From: Euglena gracilis | Lineage: Eukaryota > Euglenida > Euglenophyceae > Euglenales | Assembly (NCBI GenBank): GCA_039621445.1 | Contig: CP154954.1 | Location: 75,218,634-75,282,633, forward strand | DNA length: 64,000 nt | Reading direction: 5' to 3' | Shown here: piece after piece, positions 33,303 to 44,518 of the stretch | Layout: each line of letters begins with the position of its first letter | Numbering within the stretch: position 1 is the stretch's first letter | The notes under the pieces: model-generated | Seen by the model: the letters and a program-made list of their open reading frames with translations, nothing else | What the model was told of the DNA's origin: nothing | Databases searched by the model: none | Made by a program: the position numbers and the translations under genes

Positions 33303-34623
33303 TTTTTTTTTTTAAGAAAACCCCTGCAGGGGTCCACAATGGTGGGTGGGGAGCGCACTCCTTTTTAACTTAGAAGTCTCCCGGGGCGGGTGGGTGGGTG
33401 GGTGGGTCCGGGCTCGACCCTCCCCCAGAGGGGAGTCCGGGCCAGAGGTCCGGGTATGGGTTTCGGCGCGAAGCGCCGATTTTTTTTGGGAAATGCCCTC
33501 GGACGGCCAGATTTTTTCTGAGGGAGTGACCTCCACCAGTGGTGCCAGGCCAGGGGTCTTCAAAAGAAGCCTGGTGGACCCGACCAGGCTCTTCCCCCAG
33601 TGCCAATGGTGGTGACACCCTCTTAAGGAAAGTCACCCCCCCCCCCCCCCTTGGCCAGGGCCATGGTAGAAGGTACGGCCAGGGGGCCAAAGCAGTCCTC
33701 CTGGCAACAAAGGTACCGAGGGCCCGAAAATGGCCATTTTCAAGATAAATTTGTTTGGGGCGCAAAAACTGACACCCAGGGTGTGCGTCTGCTAAGGGGC
33801 CTCTTTCCGGGATTGCTAAGAAAACATCTGGTTGACACCACCTGCAAGGAGGGCTTTTTTATTCCAATTGAGTGGGGGCTCATATGGTACCCCTTGGTTG
33901 GAAGTTGTCACGTCGGACCCCCACCCGCTTACGTTTCATCCACTTCCGGGGCGTCGGCATGGTAAGTGCGATTAGTCTGTCATGAATATCATGACATGAC
34001 ATTATCATGATCTTTTGCCCACTTTTTATTGCCTGTTGCTGCTTTTGTCTGCCTTTTTGCTGCTTTTGACGGGTGCTTTTGGTCACTTTTGATGACTTGT
34101 AGGCCATTTTTGGCCACATTTTTGGCCATTTTGGCCACTTTTGCCATCTTTGGCTGCTGCTTGCTGCTTCTGCCTCTGAAACACTTCTTTCAAGGACTAC
34201 AGGCCAAACGTTGTGAAAAGCGGCAAAAAGCAGTAAGTCGCCAAAGCACCAAAGCAGCCAGAAGCAGCCAACGCTCCTCAGAAATGGCCAGAAGTCGTCA
34301 AAACAACCAACAAGCAGTAAGAAGGAGCCAAAGATGCCAGAAGCAGCCAGTTGTTTTTAGTGTGGAGACACACCAAAATTTCCCCTGCTTTTAAGGGAAC
34401 TGCCACAACTTTCCAAACACACCAAGGAGCAGCATGGGCACCATCAGGGACTGGAAAGCCGGTGCCGGGCGATGCAGGTTGGTGTTAGGCGATCCCGGGC
34501 GAGGCGGGACCCATAGGGGTGGGTTGCCGGAGGTGCTTCCCCCGCCCCCCAGTGAAGGGACGAGTTTGGAGACCCCCCGGGGGGGGGCATGGGACCTAAG
34601 TGGCGGCCTGGTGCCCCCTGCAG
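32742..34623 (+). other. Intron X-W
   Basis: Composite repeat, poly-T, a GGCGCC-hairpin module (33,370-33,500), then GCTTTTG/AGCAGCC-rich filler (34,020-34,330). No exon seen. Confidence 0.5.
33229..33313. repeat. Poly-T tract (about 85 nt)
   Basis: Nearly pure T with three interruptions, sandwiched between two C-run modules. It could be an expanded element terminus. Confidence 0.95.
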
Positions 34624-34684
34624 GCGGCGGCGCTGGCGATGGAGTTGGCCTGCGTGGAGCAGACCTTGCCAGCGGGATTTGCGG
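34624..34684 (+). CDS. Exon W: helix of cyclase-like domain
   Basis: Acceptor CCCCTGCAG at 34,623, donor gtgacg at 34,685. The frame reads AAALAMELACVEQTLPAGFA, an alanine-rich helix. In class III domains the N-x-x-x-x-x-x-H-x-x-x-A-x-x-x-A-x-x-(L/M) helix follows the second metal strand, and exon X ends with ALPGHR, so the two join naturally. The phase to exon Y is not solved. Confidence 0.58.
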
Positions 34685-35274
34685 GTGACGTCCGACCAGG
34701 GGTGTGTTTTGGTGCTACCCCACATGTCCAAAGACCCCCAGTGCCTAACGGCCCCCCTGTTGGTTGGAGGACACCTTTTCGGAGGAATGGCCAGTTTTGC
34801 GCGGCGCAAAGTGCAAAAATTTGCAATTCCAAAGTTGACTAAAAAATGCCAGCTTGTGCACTTTTTGGGGAAAAATTGTGGAAAAATGCAAAGAAGGAAA
34901 AAGTTGACCTATTTGGGGGGGGGGTCCGAGACCCCCCTCTGCAGACTTTTTTTTCTCTAACAACTGACCCCCCAGTTGGCGGACACCATTTTCTTCAGAA
35001 CCCTATTTCTAACAAGCGCCCCCCGGTGGGAGGACAGAGCTCACCAGTCGTTGGACACAGGGGGCACACTTTTACCCCTCCCAGAATCCACCTGCATCCA
35101 CAGGACTTTTTCATTGAGATTCCATCTCCAACGCACATGTCACCAACACCTTTGAGAGAATTGCTCTTGAGAGCCCCCCCCCCCCCCCGGGGAAGTTGTC
35201 ACCTGACAAGTCTGACAGTACAAGCTTGGGGGGCAACTTCCTGAGAGGGGGTTTCCTCATTTACGGGTGGTCAG
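34685..35274 (+). other. Intron W-Y
   Basis: A near-tandem duplicated stretch (GGAGGACA / GTTGG phrases near 34,765, 34,975, 35,030) and a C-run with GAAGTTGTCACCTGACA. No exon. Confidence 0.45.
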
Positions 35275-35485
35275 TGTGCATTCAGCCGCATCAGACGCCC
35301 CTGCAGCCCGGCTGCTGGTGGGCATCGGGCACGGGCCCTCCACGGTGGTCACCGTCAGTGCGGCGGGGCAGCGGTTCTTCGTGGTGGGCGGGCCCGAGAT
35401 TGCCAACGCCGTGGACGTCGTGATGCGGGAGGTGGCCGTCCCGCTGGGCTGCACCATTCTGCTGTCGAGTGCGGTGCAACAGGAG
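35275..35485 (+). CDS. Exon Y: cyclase-like core, GIGHG and VVGGPEIANA
   Basis: Acceptor GGTCAG at 35,274, donor GAG/gtttgt at 35,486. The frame reads LLVGIGHGPSTV, then GQRFFVVGGPEIANAVDVV and GCTILLSSAVQQE. The order G-(I/V)-x-x-G-x-(V/x)-x-x-G, then (Y/F)-x-V-x-G-x-x-(V/I)-N-x-A-x-(R/x)-L, then G-x-x-(I)-L-x-S is that of class III cyclases. The catalytic Asn-Ala-Ala-Arg run reads A-N-A-V, so the usual transition-state Asn and Arg seem absent. Confidence 0.8.
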
Positions 35486-35976
35486 GTTTGTGTCCCTCCC
35501 TAAGGCAAAACACGTTTTGCGACTGTGCGGCATCGAACACCTCGGCTATCGCCCTATCAGTTTTCACCCTTAGTGTGACCCCAAAACGAGAGCCACCTGC
35601 CTTTTCATCTCGTTTACGACACCCGTGTCCAAGGCACAGCAAGGCTTTTTCAGTCAGCGTCACATTTTTTTTGTGAATAAATTTCTGGCACCTGTGGAAT
35701 CTATTTGAGCAGCAAGCTTGTGTTTCATGGGGCGGGTAAGGTTTCGACCCCCCCCCCCCGCTGTGCCGAATATCAGCAAACCAGGTTAAATCCCACGCAG
35801 GACAATACTTTTTGTATATGAACTTTGCTGCCTTTGGGAATTTTGGGAGGGATCTGAGGGTTGGTAAATGTGCCTGGAAGGGAGAGTTGAAGACAGCAGG
35901 TGGTACGTGAACCTTTTGAATAGACTCTCCTCGTCCTTTTCCTCCTCGTCCTCGTCCTCCTCATCCCCTCACGCAG
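35486..35976 (+). other. Intron Y-Z
   Basis: A 491-bp intron with a TCCTC-rich pyrimidine tract before the acceptor. No other structure. Confidence 0.6.
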
Positions 35977-36170
35977 GTGAAGTACGGCTTCCGCTGCTGC
36001 CCCCGCCTGTGGTTCCGGGACGTCCTCTTCTGGGAGCCGGTTGAGCGGCGAGGCTGCAAGAAAGAGGACGAGTGGATGTACCAGATCAAAAGCATGGAGG
36101 AGGACGACGCCACGCTGGAGGTCGGCCGCGCCCTGCACGACGTGTTCTTATTGGTCCGTGCCGGGGATGG
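35977..36170 (+). CDS. Exon Z: post-cyclase tail
   Basis: Acceptor TCACGCAG at 35,976; phase 0 agrees with Y. The frame reads VKYGFRCCPRLWFRDVLFWE, then KEDEWMYQIKSMEEDD and LEVGRALHDVFLLV. It suits the end of a cyclase domain (F-x-x-R-x-x-D-x-(V/L)) followed by a hydrophilic helix. Ending at GT 36,171 keeps phase with exon AA; a donor at 36,154 would not. Confidence 0.72.
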
Positions 36171-37367
36171 GTCCGATGGATGGATTATGCGTCGTGTTGT
36201 TTCCCAGCCTGTATTCGTAGAGGTTTTCTCCTGAGTTTTGAACATAATAAATCACCATTTTGATTGAATATTCAAGGTGAAAAGAGTTCAGACTTGCTTT
36301 TCTACCAACCCCCACTTTGGTAGATTGTTATACCCAAGAAGCTGTAAGGGTCCTGACTAGGAAGACGTGAAGGTCACTGGTACCATCCAACCTATCAGGC
36401 GACAATTTTTGGGGTGTTGTGTTTCTCTGTTACTTTTTTGCAGGTGTCCTCCCCACCAGGTGGTTTCGTGATGCGTTCCCACCAGGTGGTTTCCTGAGGT
36501 TTCAGCCACTCAAAACCTTTTTCCATCGGGGGGGGGGGTTCCGCTGGAATCTGGCCGGAGCCATACATCTCTTTAAGGTTTTGTGAACCCCCCCCCCCCC
36601 CGGGGGGGGGCGGCTGCAGACAGCCCCGATTCGGGCCCCGCCCAGCCGCAGCAGCCCCCTCCCCCAGGGGGGGGGGACCTGCTAGACCTCGCGAGCCAGC
36701 CCCTTTTTGGGGGTCCAGCCCAAAAAATTTCGGCGCAAAGCGCCGAAATTTTTTGAAAAACTGTGCTCAAAAGTGGCCAAAAATGGGGTTTGGGGGGCGT
36801 TGGGGGCATTTTTTGGGGGTTTCAGATGCATCATTTTTTCAAAATTGTGTTCTGCAGGTCATTTTTTGGCATTTTCCCGATTTCAGTCCAGCTCGCCCCG
36901 GTTTGGGTCCAGCCGGGGTCCAGCCCCCCCCCCCCCCCGGGGGGGCGGGCTAGCCAGCCCAAATTTCCAGCCGCCCCAAATTTCTACCCCTAACCCAGCA
37001 ACCCCCCCCCCCCGGGGTCCTTAAAGAGATGTATGGCCAGCCTGGATCCAAAATCGAAGGTGCCCGCTGATGGTTCTTTGCTGGGTTTTCTGAGGGTTTA
37101 CTTTTAATTTTGACTTTGCTCCAAATTGCCAAATTTCCGCCAAATTTTGATGATTTCTTAAAACGAAGCTGAAGAACCAAAACCAAACCAAACCAAACAG
37201 ACGGAACACCGCTGGGTTGGGCTTTATTTGACCATTTTTTTTGATGCTAGCCGGGCCAGCCCAGCAACCAGCGGAACCCCTCCCAGGGCAATTTGGGGGG
37301 GGGGTCGCCTCTTCCCCAGCCCACCACCCCCCTGGACCCCGGGGCCCCTACTTAGTCGCTTGGTTCC

Positions 37368-37662
37368 AGGGATTTTTTTTGTCTTGTACCCCGGGGTGGG
37401 GGGGTAGGGGGGGGGGGGCCGCCCGAGCCCCCCCCCCCCCCCCGGGGTCCCCAGAGGGGGATGGGATGCATTTTTTTCGGCGCCGACGGCGCCGAAATTT
37501 TTTGAAAATTTTTTTTTTAGCATTTTCGCGATTTTGGGCCATTTTCAGGGGAAAGTGGGTGGGTCCCCCGGGACCCCCCGGCGGGAGGGGGGGGGGGCAG
37601 GCCCCCCCCCAGGGGGTGGGTGGTTGGGGGGGGGGGGCTCCTGGTCTTAAAAAAAAACCCCT
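37368..37662. mobile_element. 295-bp intron element with 10-bp target duplication
   Basis: Ends AGGGATTTTTTTTGTCTTG and CTTAAAAAAAAACCCCT are inverted repeats, flanked on both sides by GCTTGGTTCC (37,358-37,367 and 37,663-37,672). Inside are the C-run/G-run arms, the CGGCGCCGACGGCGCCG hairpin and GGGGAAAGTGGGTGGGTCCC. It is the best-preserved copy of the module seen in many other introns. Confidence 0.85.
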
Positions 37663-38487
37663 GCTTGGTTCCTGTGATGCAGGAGAGGGTGGGCCAATTG
37701 ATATCCACAACCTCCCCATTCCCCTGCAATTCGCCCCGATTTACCCTATGCAGGCCGTATTTTAGTCGAGTGCTGACCCCACCCCGGGTGGGGGGGTGCC
37801 TGCCTGGGCAGGCACTCCAAGGCACTCCAAATCTGACCCTCCCCGGGGGGTAGGGCACTTGGCCAAAAGTGCCCTACCGGGGGGGGGGGGAAATTTGGAA
37901 GCCGAAAAAGGTGGCATGGAAAAAATTGGCGGATCAAAATCCTGCCAAATATTTCCGGACCTTTTTGGCCGAGACCGCCAAATTTTTCCACGTCATTTTC
38001 AGACAAATTTTTGAATGTTCCCCCTTTTTCTAATTCCTTTGCACTTTTTTTTCCTGCCATTTTTTCCCGAATTTTTTTCAAAAATCCCGCCAAATATTTC
38101 CGGACCTTTTTGGCCAAGACCGCCAAATTTTTCCGGTGCCAATTTTCTCGCCTCCAATTTTTTTTGGCACCAAATTCCCCCCCCCCCCCCGGTAGCACAG
38201 ACCCCGGCGCCCAAGGCGCCAGGGAGCCAAAAATGGCCTATTTTCAAATGAATGTGACTGGGCACAGGCCGAAATCCGACCCCCCCCCCCGGGGGGGGGG
38301 TAGTGCCTGCCTGGGCAGGCACTCAAAGGCACTCTGGACCCCCCTCTCCCCCCGGGGTTGGTAAAAAACAGCCTGACCCCATGTTTTCCGCCGATGCCGC
38401 AATTTTGTTGCTTCCCTCCGCCATTGAAATGGAAGATGCAATCAGTTCCAGCCATTCCCCGAATGGTTCACAAGGGGACATGGGTGC

Positions 38488-38488
<1 letters not shown>

Positions 38489-38525
<37 letters not shown>

Positions 38526-38610
38526 TTATTCTTTTTATTTTTATTATTATAATTATTATTATTATATTATTATTAATAAAATAATAATAATAATAATAAT
38601 AACATTATTA
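38489..38610. repeat. TTA/TAA trinucleotide array, self-complementary
   Basis: TTA repeats followed by TAA repeats, which can fold back on each other. Confidence 0.92.
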
Positions 38611-39039
38611 TTATTATGGTTTTGCAGATTTGCAAAATTGGCCTTGCAAATTTCGACAAAATTTGCAGGGGTTTTGTCTTTTTTAAATGGTCTTTAGATT
38701 GCTGATGGGAAATTTATTTCGAATTCTGCATTCTGGATCAAATTTTTTCCCCGACTCTTCTTCATTTTTTCTGTCATTTTCTGGGGACATTTTTTGCCAA
38801 TAAATTCCAAATTCCAATTGAAATACTGGGCATTTTGCGCAATAAACCATGCAAACACGCGAGGAACACAATACACATATTTTTTCATGACGATACACCC
38901 AGCCAGACCGCCAGAATGTCCCAATTTTCCTCTGCAGTCACCTTGAATGTCTTGGGCAGGACATATATGAGCCGAAGGCCATGCCTTTTTTTTTTTTAAC
39001 CACAACCTGACCCGGCGGGGGAGTCCCCGTGCCTTTCAG

Positions 39040-39176
39040 GCTTTTCCCGCGGCGGCCCTGTCCCCCCGCTGCCGGGCAGTCTGCCGCCATCCTGCAACGC
39101 GAGGTCCGCCACGTGCAGCAGCACTTCGCTGCGCAGCTAAGCCCACAGGACCTAGCCAGCCTGCGGTGCCTCCACG
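39040..39176 (+). CDS. Exon AA: C-terminal helical tail
   Basis: Acceptor GCCTTTCAG at 39,039, donor gtccag at 39,177. The frame reads AAILQREVRHVQQHFAAQLS, then PQDLASLRCLH. It is helical and GC-rich like the other exons, and phase fits exon Z. Last exon of the gene that I can support; the stop codon is not found. Confidence 0.6.
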
Positions 39177-39255
39177 GTCCAGGTCCCGGCTGGGGGTGGG
39201 GGTGGGGGACACACAGCCACTCGTGGGCTGGTGCACGTGAGAGGGGGGACACTTG

Positions 39256-39317
39256 TTGGTGGTGGTGGTGGTGTTTGGTGGTGGTGGTGGTGGTGGTGTT
39301 TTTTGTTCTTGTTCTTG

Positions 39318-39365
<48 letters not shown>

Positions 39366-39440
39366 TTGTTCTGTTGTTGTTCTGTTGTTGCGACTGTGGC
39401 TGTGGCTGTGGTTGTGGCTGTGGTTGTGGCTGCTTATTGG
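39256..39440. repeat. GGT / GTT / CTG trinucleotide array
   Basis: GGT units, then GTT, a run of about twelve CTG (39,326-39,362), then GTT and TGTGGC units. Just downstream of exon AA. Confidence 0.95.
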
Positions 39441-41579
39441 GCCCCCCACCCCAGAGACTCAGCTGTGCAGGAATACTTGAAACCCCAGAGGTGGTGGGTG
39501 GCCACCCATTAGGCCATGCAAGGAAAATCCAATTTCTCCACCGCACACCCAAATTTTTCGTTTGGCGTTGCACGCCAATTCTTAACATGTATTTCTTGTT
39601 CCAATTCGCCCTTATATGACTTCTCCAAAAAGAAAGAATGTGATGTGATGTAGAAGAATTTTTTCCTTTGTGTCGCATTTTGGAGCTTAGTATTTTTTTG
39701 CATTTTTTTTTTTGAACTTTGGATTTGGAAACCTAAATTTTAATGTTGTTGCAGGTGTAGGTCGTCACAGGTCGACAGCAATGGCCTGAAAGCATACTTC
39801 CGTGGATGATTGCCTTCCAACTGTTTGATCAGCAGAGTTCACCTTTGGCCATTCTTGCTTTTCATTGTACAGCTTGCTGTACCCGTGTTGTCGTTGAACT
39901 GCTTCTCAACCGGTGTCAGGTTTTTTGGGAGCCATCACTGCTGGAGTGACAGCTTTTTCTTCCCCCCCCGTCTTTTTCCAGGACGTCCCTTACAGTCCCG
40001 AAAAAAAAAGTACGGGAGACAAAAATTATGTCAAAGCACCCCGATATCCTTTATATTTTCCCCGTAAATTGTGCGTAATTTTTGTTCTGACTACCTTTGA
40101 GGCAGCCAAGAGGGTAGTCATATTTTACACATCAATCTTTTCGGTTTTTTTTTGCAAAACTTCACAAGAAGGACCATCAGACTTCCATTTTGACTCTTTT
40201 TTTTGGAATGTCGAGTTGCTTTTTTTGACAAAAAATCTTCATTACAATTAAAAAAAATACCGCCATATCTCCTGAAATAAACTTCCTTTTCATTTTTTTT
40301 TTACAAAGTCCAGAATTTTCCCAGAACAGTTTTTTCCCATACCCTCCAACGTGGGAAAAATATGACTTCAGGTTTTTCCCGCCATATTAAGGATTTTTCT
40401 ATCCAGGATTTTTAGTTTGCTTTGCGCCGATTTTTTGGAATCTCAGTTCCAAATCACCTCTTCAGATGGTGAACTGATCCTTCAAAATGAAAGAATGCCT
40501 TTTGTTGCTTTATTTTGTAATTTGGTGTTTAGGGGTTTTCCAATTTTTTGAATTTTGGGTTTAGTACATAGGTATGAGTTGTGAATTCCTGAAAAAGTAG
40601 ATTCACAAGATTTTTTTCGTCCAAATTTTTTTTTCGGACGTTTGAAGCAAGCTTTCAGAATTTTTCCGAGTGTTTTAACAATTTGTCCAATATTTTTCAC
40701 AGAATTTTTCCCATCAGCAATTGTTTTTCGTCAGACTTTTTTCGTTCTGGTAATTTTTAATTTTTCCCAAAGTATTTGTGGTGGTGGGTGTATATACGGT
40801 GGAGACATTAAACAATGGGACGGTCCGCAGGAACAAAACAGTGGGATAGGAAAAGAATTATTTTGTTCAAATTCACTCAGAGGTTCACAGGGGGTCTCAA
40901 CTGCAGCCTTGTAGCACCCCATCCGACCAGGGCAGGGTTTTTGGGGGGTGCCTGCCCATAGCAGGCGCCCCCCTCCGACCCCGGTGCCGAAGGTGCCAGG
41001 GGCCCGGAAAAGACCATTTTCAATAATGAAATTTTCTGGATCCCCCGGACCTCCCACGGGGGGGGGGGGTGATCCAGGGGTTGGGTGGGTGGGTGGGGGG
41101 GGACCCCCCCTCCCCCCCGGTCTTAAAAAAACCCTTGCTCCCAAAAGGCATTCCTTTGAGCCCCCCCCCCCCCGGGCCCTCCGAACCCCCCAAAATGAGA
41201 CCCCTGGTGTGCTTTTTGGGTTCATTGCTGACAATCCCGGCGGTCATGTTTTTCGGGGGGGGTCTACTTTTTTGATTTTGGTGGATGATTGGGCTGAAAA
41301 AGCCTTCCTGTGGGAGCGTCCAAAAACAGGGGAGATTTCTTTTTTCAACGACCGAAATCGAAAAATGCCAATTTCAACACATGCAAAAAAGTGAATAAAA
41401 TTAAAAATATAAAAAAATCACTTTTGGGGGCATTTCATAGTTTCAGATGGGGGGGGGTCAGTTTTCCGGATTTTTCTCCAAGAAATCCTGGGGGTCTTAT
41501 TTTGTGGGGGGTCTTTTGGGGGGGTGTTATTTTGGCGTTAAGGGGGCCGCTGCCAGGCCGTATTTTAGTCGGGTGCCGA

Positions 41580-41860
41580 CCCCACTCCGGGGGGGGTGCC
41601 TGCCTGGCCAGGCACTCCAAGGCACTCCAAATCCGACCCCCCTCCGGGGGGGGGGGGCACTTGGCCAAAAGTGCCTAGCAGGCACTCCGGTGCCGAAGGC
41701 GCTGGAAGGCTCGAAGAAGGCCTATTTTCAAGGGAAATGGCCTGAAAGTGCCTGGGCACAGGCCGAAATCCGACGCCCCGGCGGGGGGGGGGTAGTGCTT
41801 GCCTGGGCAGGCACTCATAGGCACTCCGTCCCCCCCGTCCCCCCCGTCCCCCCCGGGATT
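41580..41860. repeat. CAGGCACTCC dispersed repeat
   Basis: GCCTGCCTGGCCAGGCACTC, GGCACTCC and GGTGCCGAAGGCGCTGG phrases. Related blocks at 5630-5730, 37,790-37,870, 38,290-38,340 and 40,950-41,000. Confidence 0.7.
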
Positions 41861-43599
41861 GGTAAAAAGCAGCCTGGCCGCTGGCAGTGTGGGTTGTCCG
41901 GACCCCCCCCCCCCCGATTCTAAAACAAACTCCTCACGTAATCTTTGCAATTTCGTTCATCCCGGCACTGACCCTCACTCTGGGGAACCCTAAAAAAAAC
42001 ACGAGAAAATGCATGTGTTTCCCACAACTCATCAGTAGACAGTTTTTTTTTGACAACCTCTCAGGGTGAGGGGCGTCACTTAGTGACCCCCCCCCCCGGG
42101 GTGTCCAGCTCAGAGGCTGGAAAATTTGGACTGGCGGGAAAAAGGCGGCTGGCTGGCTGGCTGGCTGGCTGCCCTTCCATGGGGGTTTCCAGGCTGGAAC
42201 TGGGCCCGAGTTGCGGAGCGCACCGGGTACAAAACAAAGCTGAACGAACCCAAATACGTTTGGCCAAACGTGGGCGTAACAGCCATGAAACAGAGCCGTA
42301 CAGGGGGTGGGTGGTCGGCAAACGGCAACGGCGCAGGTGCTTTTCTGGGCACTGCGTTGAGCCATCACCCCGAATTCCGCCGCACACGGTTGGGAGCCTC
42401 CGTTTCAGAGCCTTCGGCTTTCGGCAGGTCTCTTTACCGGTGGCCCATCGGACCTCCTCCCGCTGCTCCCCCCAAACGCCCCGTGCCACGGTTTCGAGAG
42501 ATGCCTGCAAACTGCCCCTCCGGAGCCAGTCGCCGTCCACCAGGGCCCCTTCCGCCATTTTACTTTGGGCGGGGGGGGATGCAAACACGTTTATTTTTAT
42601 TTTGGTTTTGGCAAAGCTTGCGTTTTTTTTGCATTTTTTATTTGCGCGTTTCTTTGCGCCGCATTTTTCGAGGTCCATGTTGCACCCTTCCCCCCCCGCT
42701 TTGGGGCCCGACCACGTTCAATAACGTTCAATATTTGCTCAACCAGAGTGATCAATTGGATTTGGGGTTCAGACAGAGTCGGCATCCATCATCAGACATT
42801 TCGGCGTACCACATATTCATATGGTGTCTTGTGCCACCAGTCATATGGGTTCTGGGCTTTTCCTTGCCTAACGGGTCTCACCCTCAGCCAAAAAAAAATA
42901 GAATTAAGAAGGACGAGAACTCAATTCTGGTCATGTGCCTTTCCTCCCTTCCACTATACCGACCCTCCCAGGGTTGGTCGGTTGCGCCCCCCTTGCGGGA
43001 GCAAGCATTTGCTGGTTTTGGGGGCTGGGGGTGCTGGGCGATGCAGGGCTGCTGGGGCGATGGGGGCGGGGGGGAAAAACACAGCGTTTTGGTTCAAATT
43101 TTTTTTTGGCATTTTGTTTTTTGGCGTTTTTCTTTCGCCGCATCTTTAGTCGACCCCTCCCCCCCCCCGCCCGCCACGTTTTCCCACCTCCCCCCTACGC
43201 TTTGGATTTTTTTTTTTTTTTTATTTGGCCAAAGCTTGCTTTTTTTTGCATTTTTTTATTTTTTTGGTTTGGCATTTGCACCCCCCCCCGTTTGGGGCCC
43301 CCTTTCCGTTCATATTTGCAACCATCATTTTGTTCACAGCCCCCATCCCATCATCACATTCGTACCACATATGTTTTGCCACCATTCTGGCTTTTTCCTG
43401 CCCACCTTGGGGTCCTCAGCCCTCCCCAGTTGTGCTTCCTTAGACACTTATCAAGTGTGGTTTTGCATTCTCTCTCCATTTTTCCAATCTGTTTGGCTTT
43501 TTTTTGTATTTGATTTATTTGATGCGATGTTATTTTTTTTTTGTGTATTTTTTTATATTTTTCTTTTACACCTATTTTTTTTTAACTTTACTATTTTGG

Positions 43600-44060
43600 G
43601 GCATTTTGCATTGATTTGGGCAAATATTGGGCTAATTTGGGTCAGTATGAGCTTTTTTTTATGTGTGATTTTTGCCATTTTATGCCGTTTTGGTGATTTT
43701 GGGTTATTTTTCACAAACTTTTGTGGATACTGTTGGTGTTTTTGGACTACTTAGGTTATTTCAAGGCATTTGAGGTCATTTTGGTTGCTTTTTGGTGTTT
43801 TTTGTGGTTATATTTTGGGTTATGTGGTCATTTTTTGGGCTTTTGCGGGCATATTAGCTAGGTCGGGAGACAATGGATCTGACATTTGGTAAGGTGTAGA
43901 TAGAGATATTTGACAAGATGCACTGGATGCAGGTACAAGACAGGATGCAGGTACAAGACTGGATGCAGGTATCTGGGTGGATGTAGGTTCAGGAGGTACA
44001 CCACCGAGGGCTTCAAAGGCAATGCTGGGCGATGCTGGGCGATGCTGAGCGATGCTGGGC
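43600..44060. repeat. T-rich element related to 21,080-21,450
   Basis: Shares GGGCTAATTTGGGTCA(A/G)TATG, TTTTGG(T/G)(A/G)ATTTTGGG and TGCTGGGCGATGCTGGGCGA phrases with 21,080-21,450. The order of the two parts is exchanged, which suits an element present in both orientations. Confidence 0.65.
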
Positions 44061-44518
44061 GTATGGCTGACCAGAGGTGCTTGGCGGGGAGGACAACCCC
44101 TCTGTATCCCGTGCACGGCCTCCTGAACACCTTCTTTTGGTGAAAATTGCCCCTAAAATCCTCAAGTAAACAATTGCACCATTTTTATGAAGTTTTCACG
44201 GAAATTCAAAAATGACACTTTATGGCGAAAGGTCCAGCTGACTGATGACTGATCCTGGCCTCTAATCTTTGGGGTCCACCCACCGACCGGCGGGGATTTG
44301 AACGGAAAAAACCGTTGACTGGAGTGGCACACAGAAAAAAATTGACAATTTTCCGCGGCGGTTGCGGCACAACTTCAAAAGTTTCCGGTGGAGGTCGCGC
44401 TCAATTTCAAAATTTAATTCTGTGCGGCGCGGCATTCGCGGATCACCACGGCTGGGTCGGCAAGTTCCCATCCAGGAGGAGCCCTTCCTGCCCACTTCCC
44501 CCTTCTTTCTTCCGTCAG

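Larger units (their letters stand above)
36171..39039 (+). other. Intron Z-AA (about 2.9 kb)
   Basis: A CTGTCAGG-type block (36,340-36,410), composite repeat (36,600-37,030), the 37,368-37,662 element, two GGACCTTTTTGGCC-type repeats (37,940-38,130), TTA/TAA arrays (38,489-38,610) and T-rich filler. Confidence 0.55.
314..39176 (+). other. Gene span: PBP-TM-cyclase-like receptor (5' end outside window)
   Basis: About 25 candidate exons on the + strand read in one consistent order as tandem PstS-like periplasmic-binding domains, one transmembrane helix, a linker and a class III cyclase-like domain. By hand, intron phases agree at most junctions; those near 23.5 kb (M-N), 28.4 kb (S-T), 32.7 kb (X-W) and 34.7 kb (W-Y) are not resolved. 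The role is inferred: a surface receptor that binds a small solute outside and carries a cyclase fold inside. Exons make up only a few percent of the span. The first PBP domain starts upstream of the window and the true stop codon was not found. Part of the gene (14.2-31.0 kb) lies in the left arm of a large inverted duplication. Confidence 0.72.
39177..44518 (+). other. Downstream intron or intergenic DNA
   Basis: After the trinucleotide array: T-rich filler (39,650-40,780), CCTGGGCAGGCACTCC-type repeats with hairpins (40,930-41,900), a patch with long open frames but no family signal (42,100-42,600), and T-rich repeats (43,080-43,830). A TGCTGGGCGA repeat lies at 44,020-44,060. Confidence 0.45.

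Noticed and set aside
33229-33313. Poly-T as the tail of a retroposed gene
   Set aside because: No target duplication or retroposed coding sequence beside it; it lies between two intron modules.
42126-43754. 542-residue open frame on the + strand, the longest in the window
   Set aside because: It crosses T-rich and C-run repeats, turns Phe/Pro-rich, has no family motif, and its codon use is unlike the supported exons.
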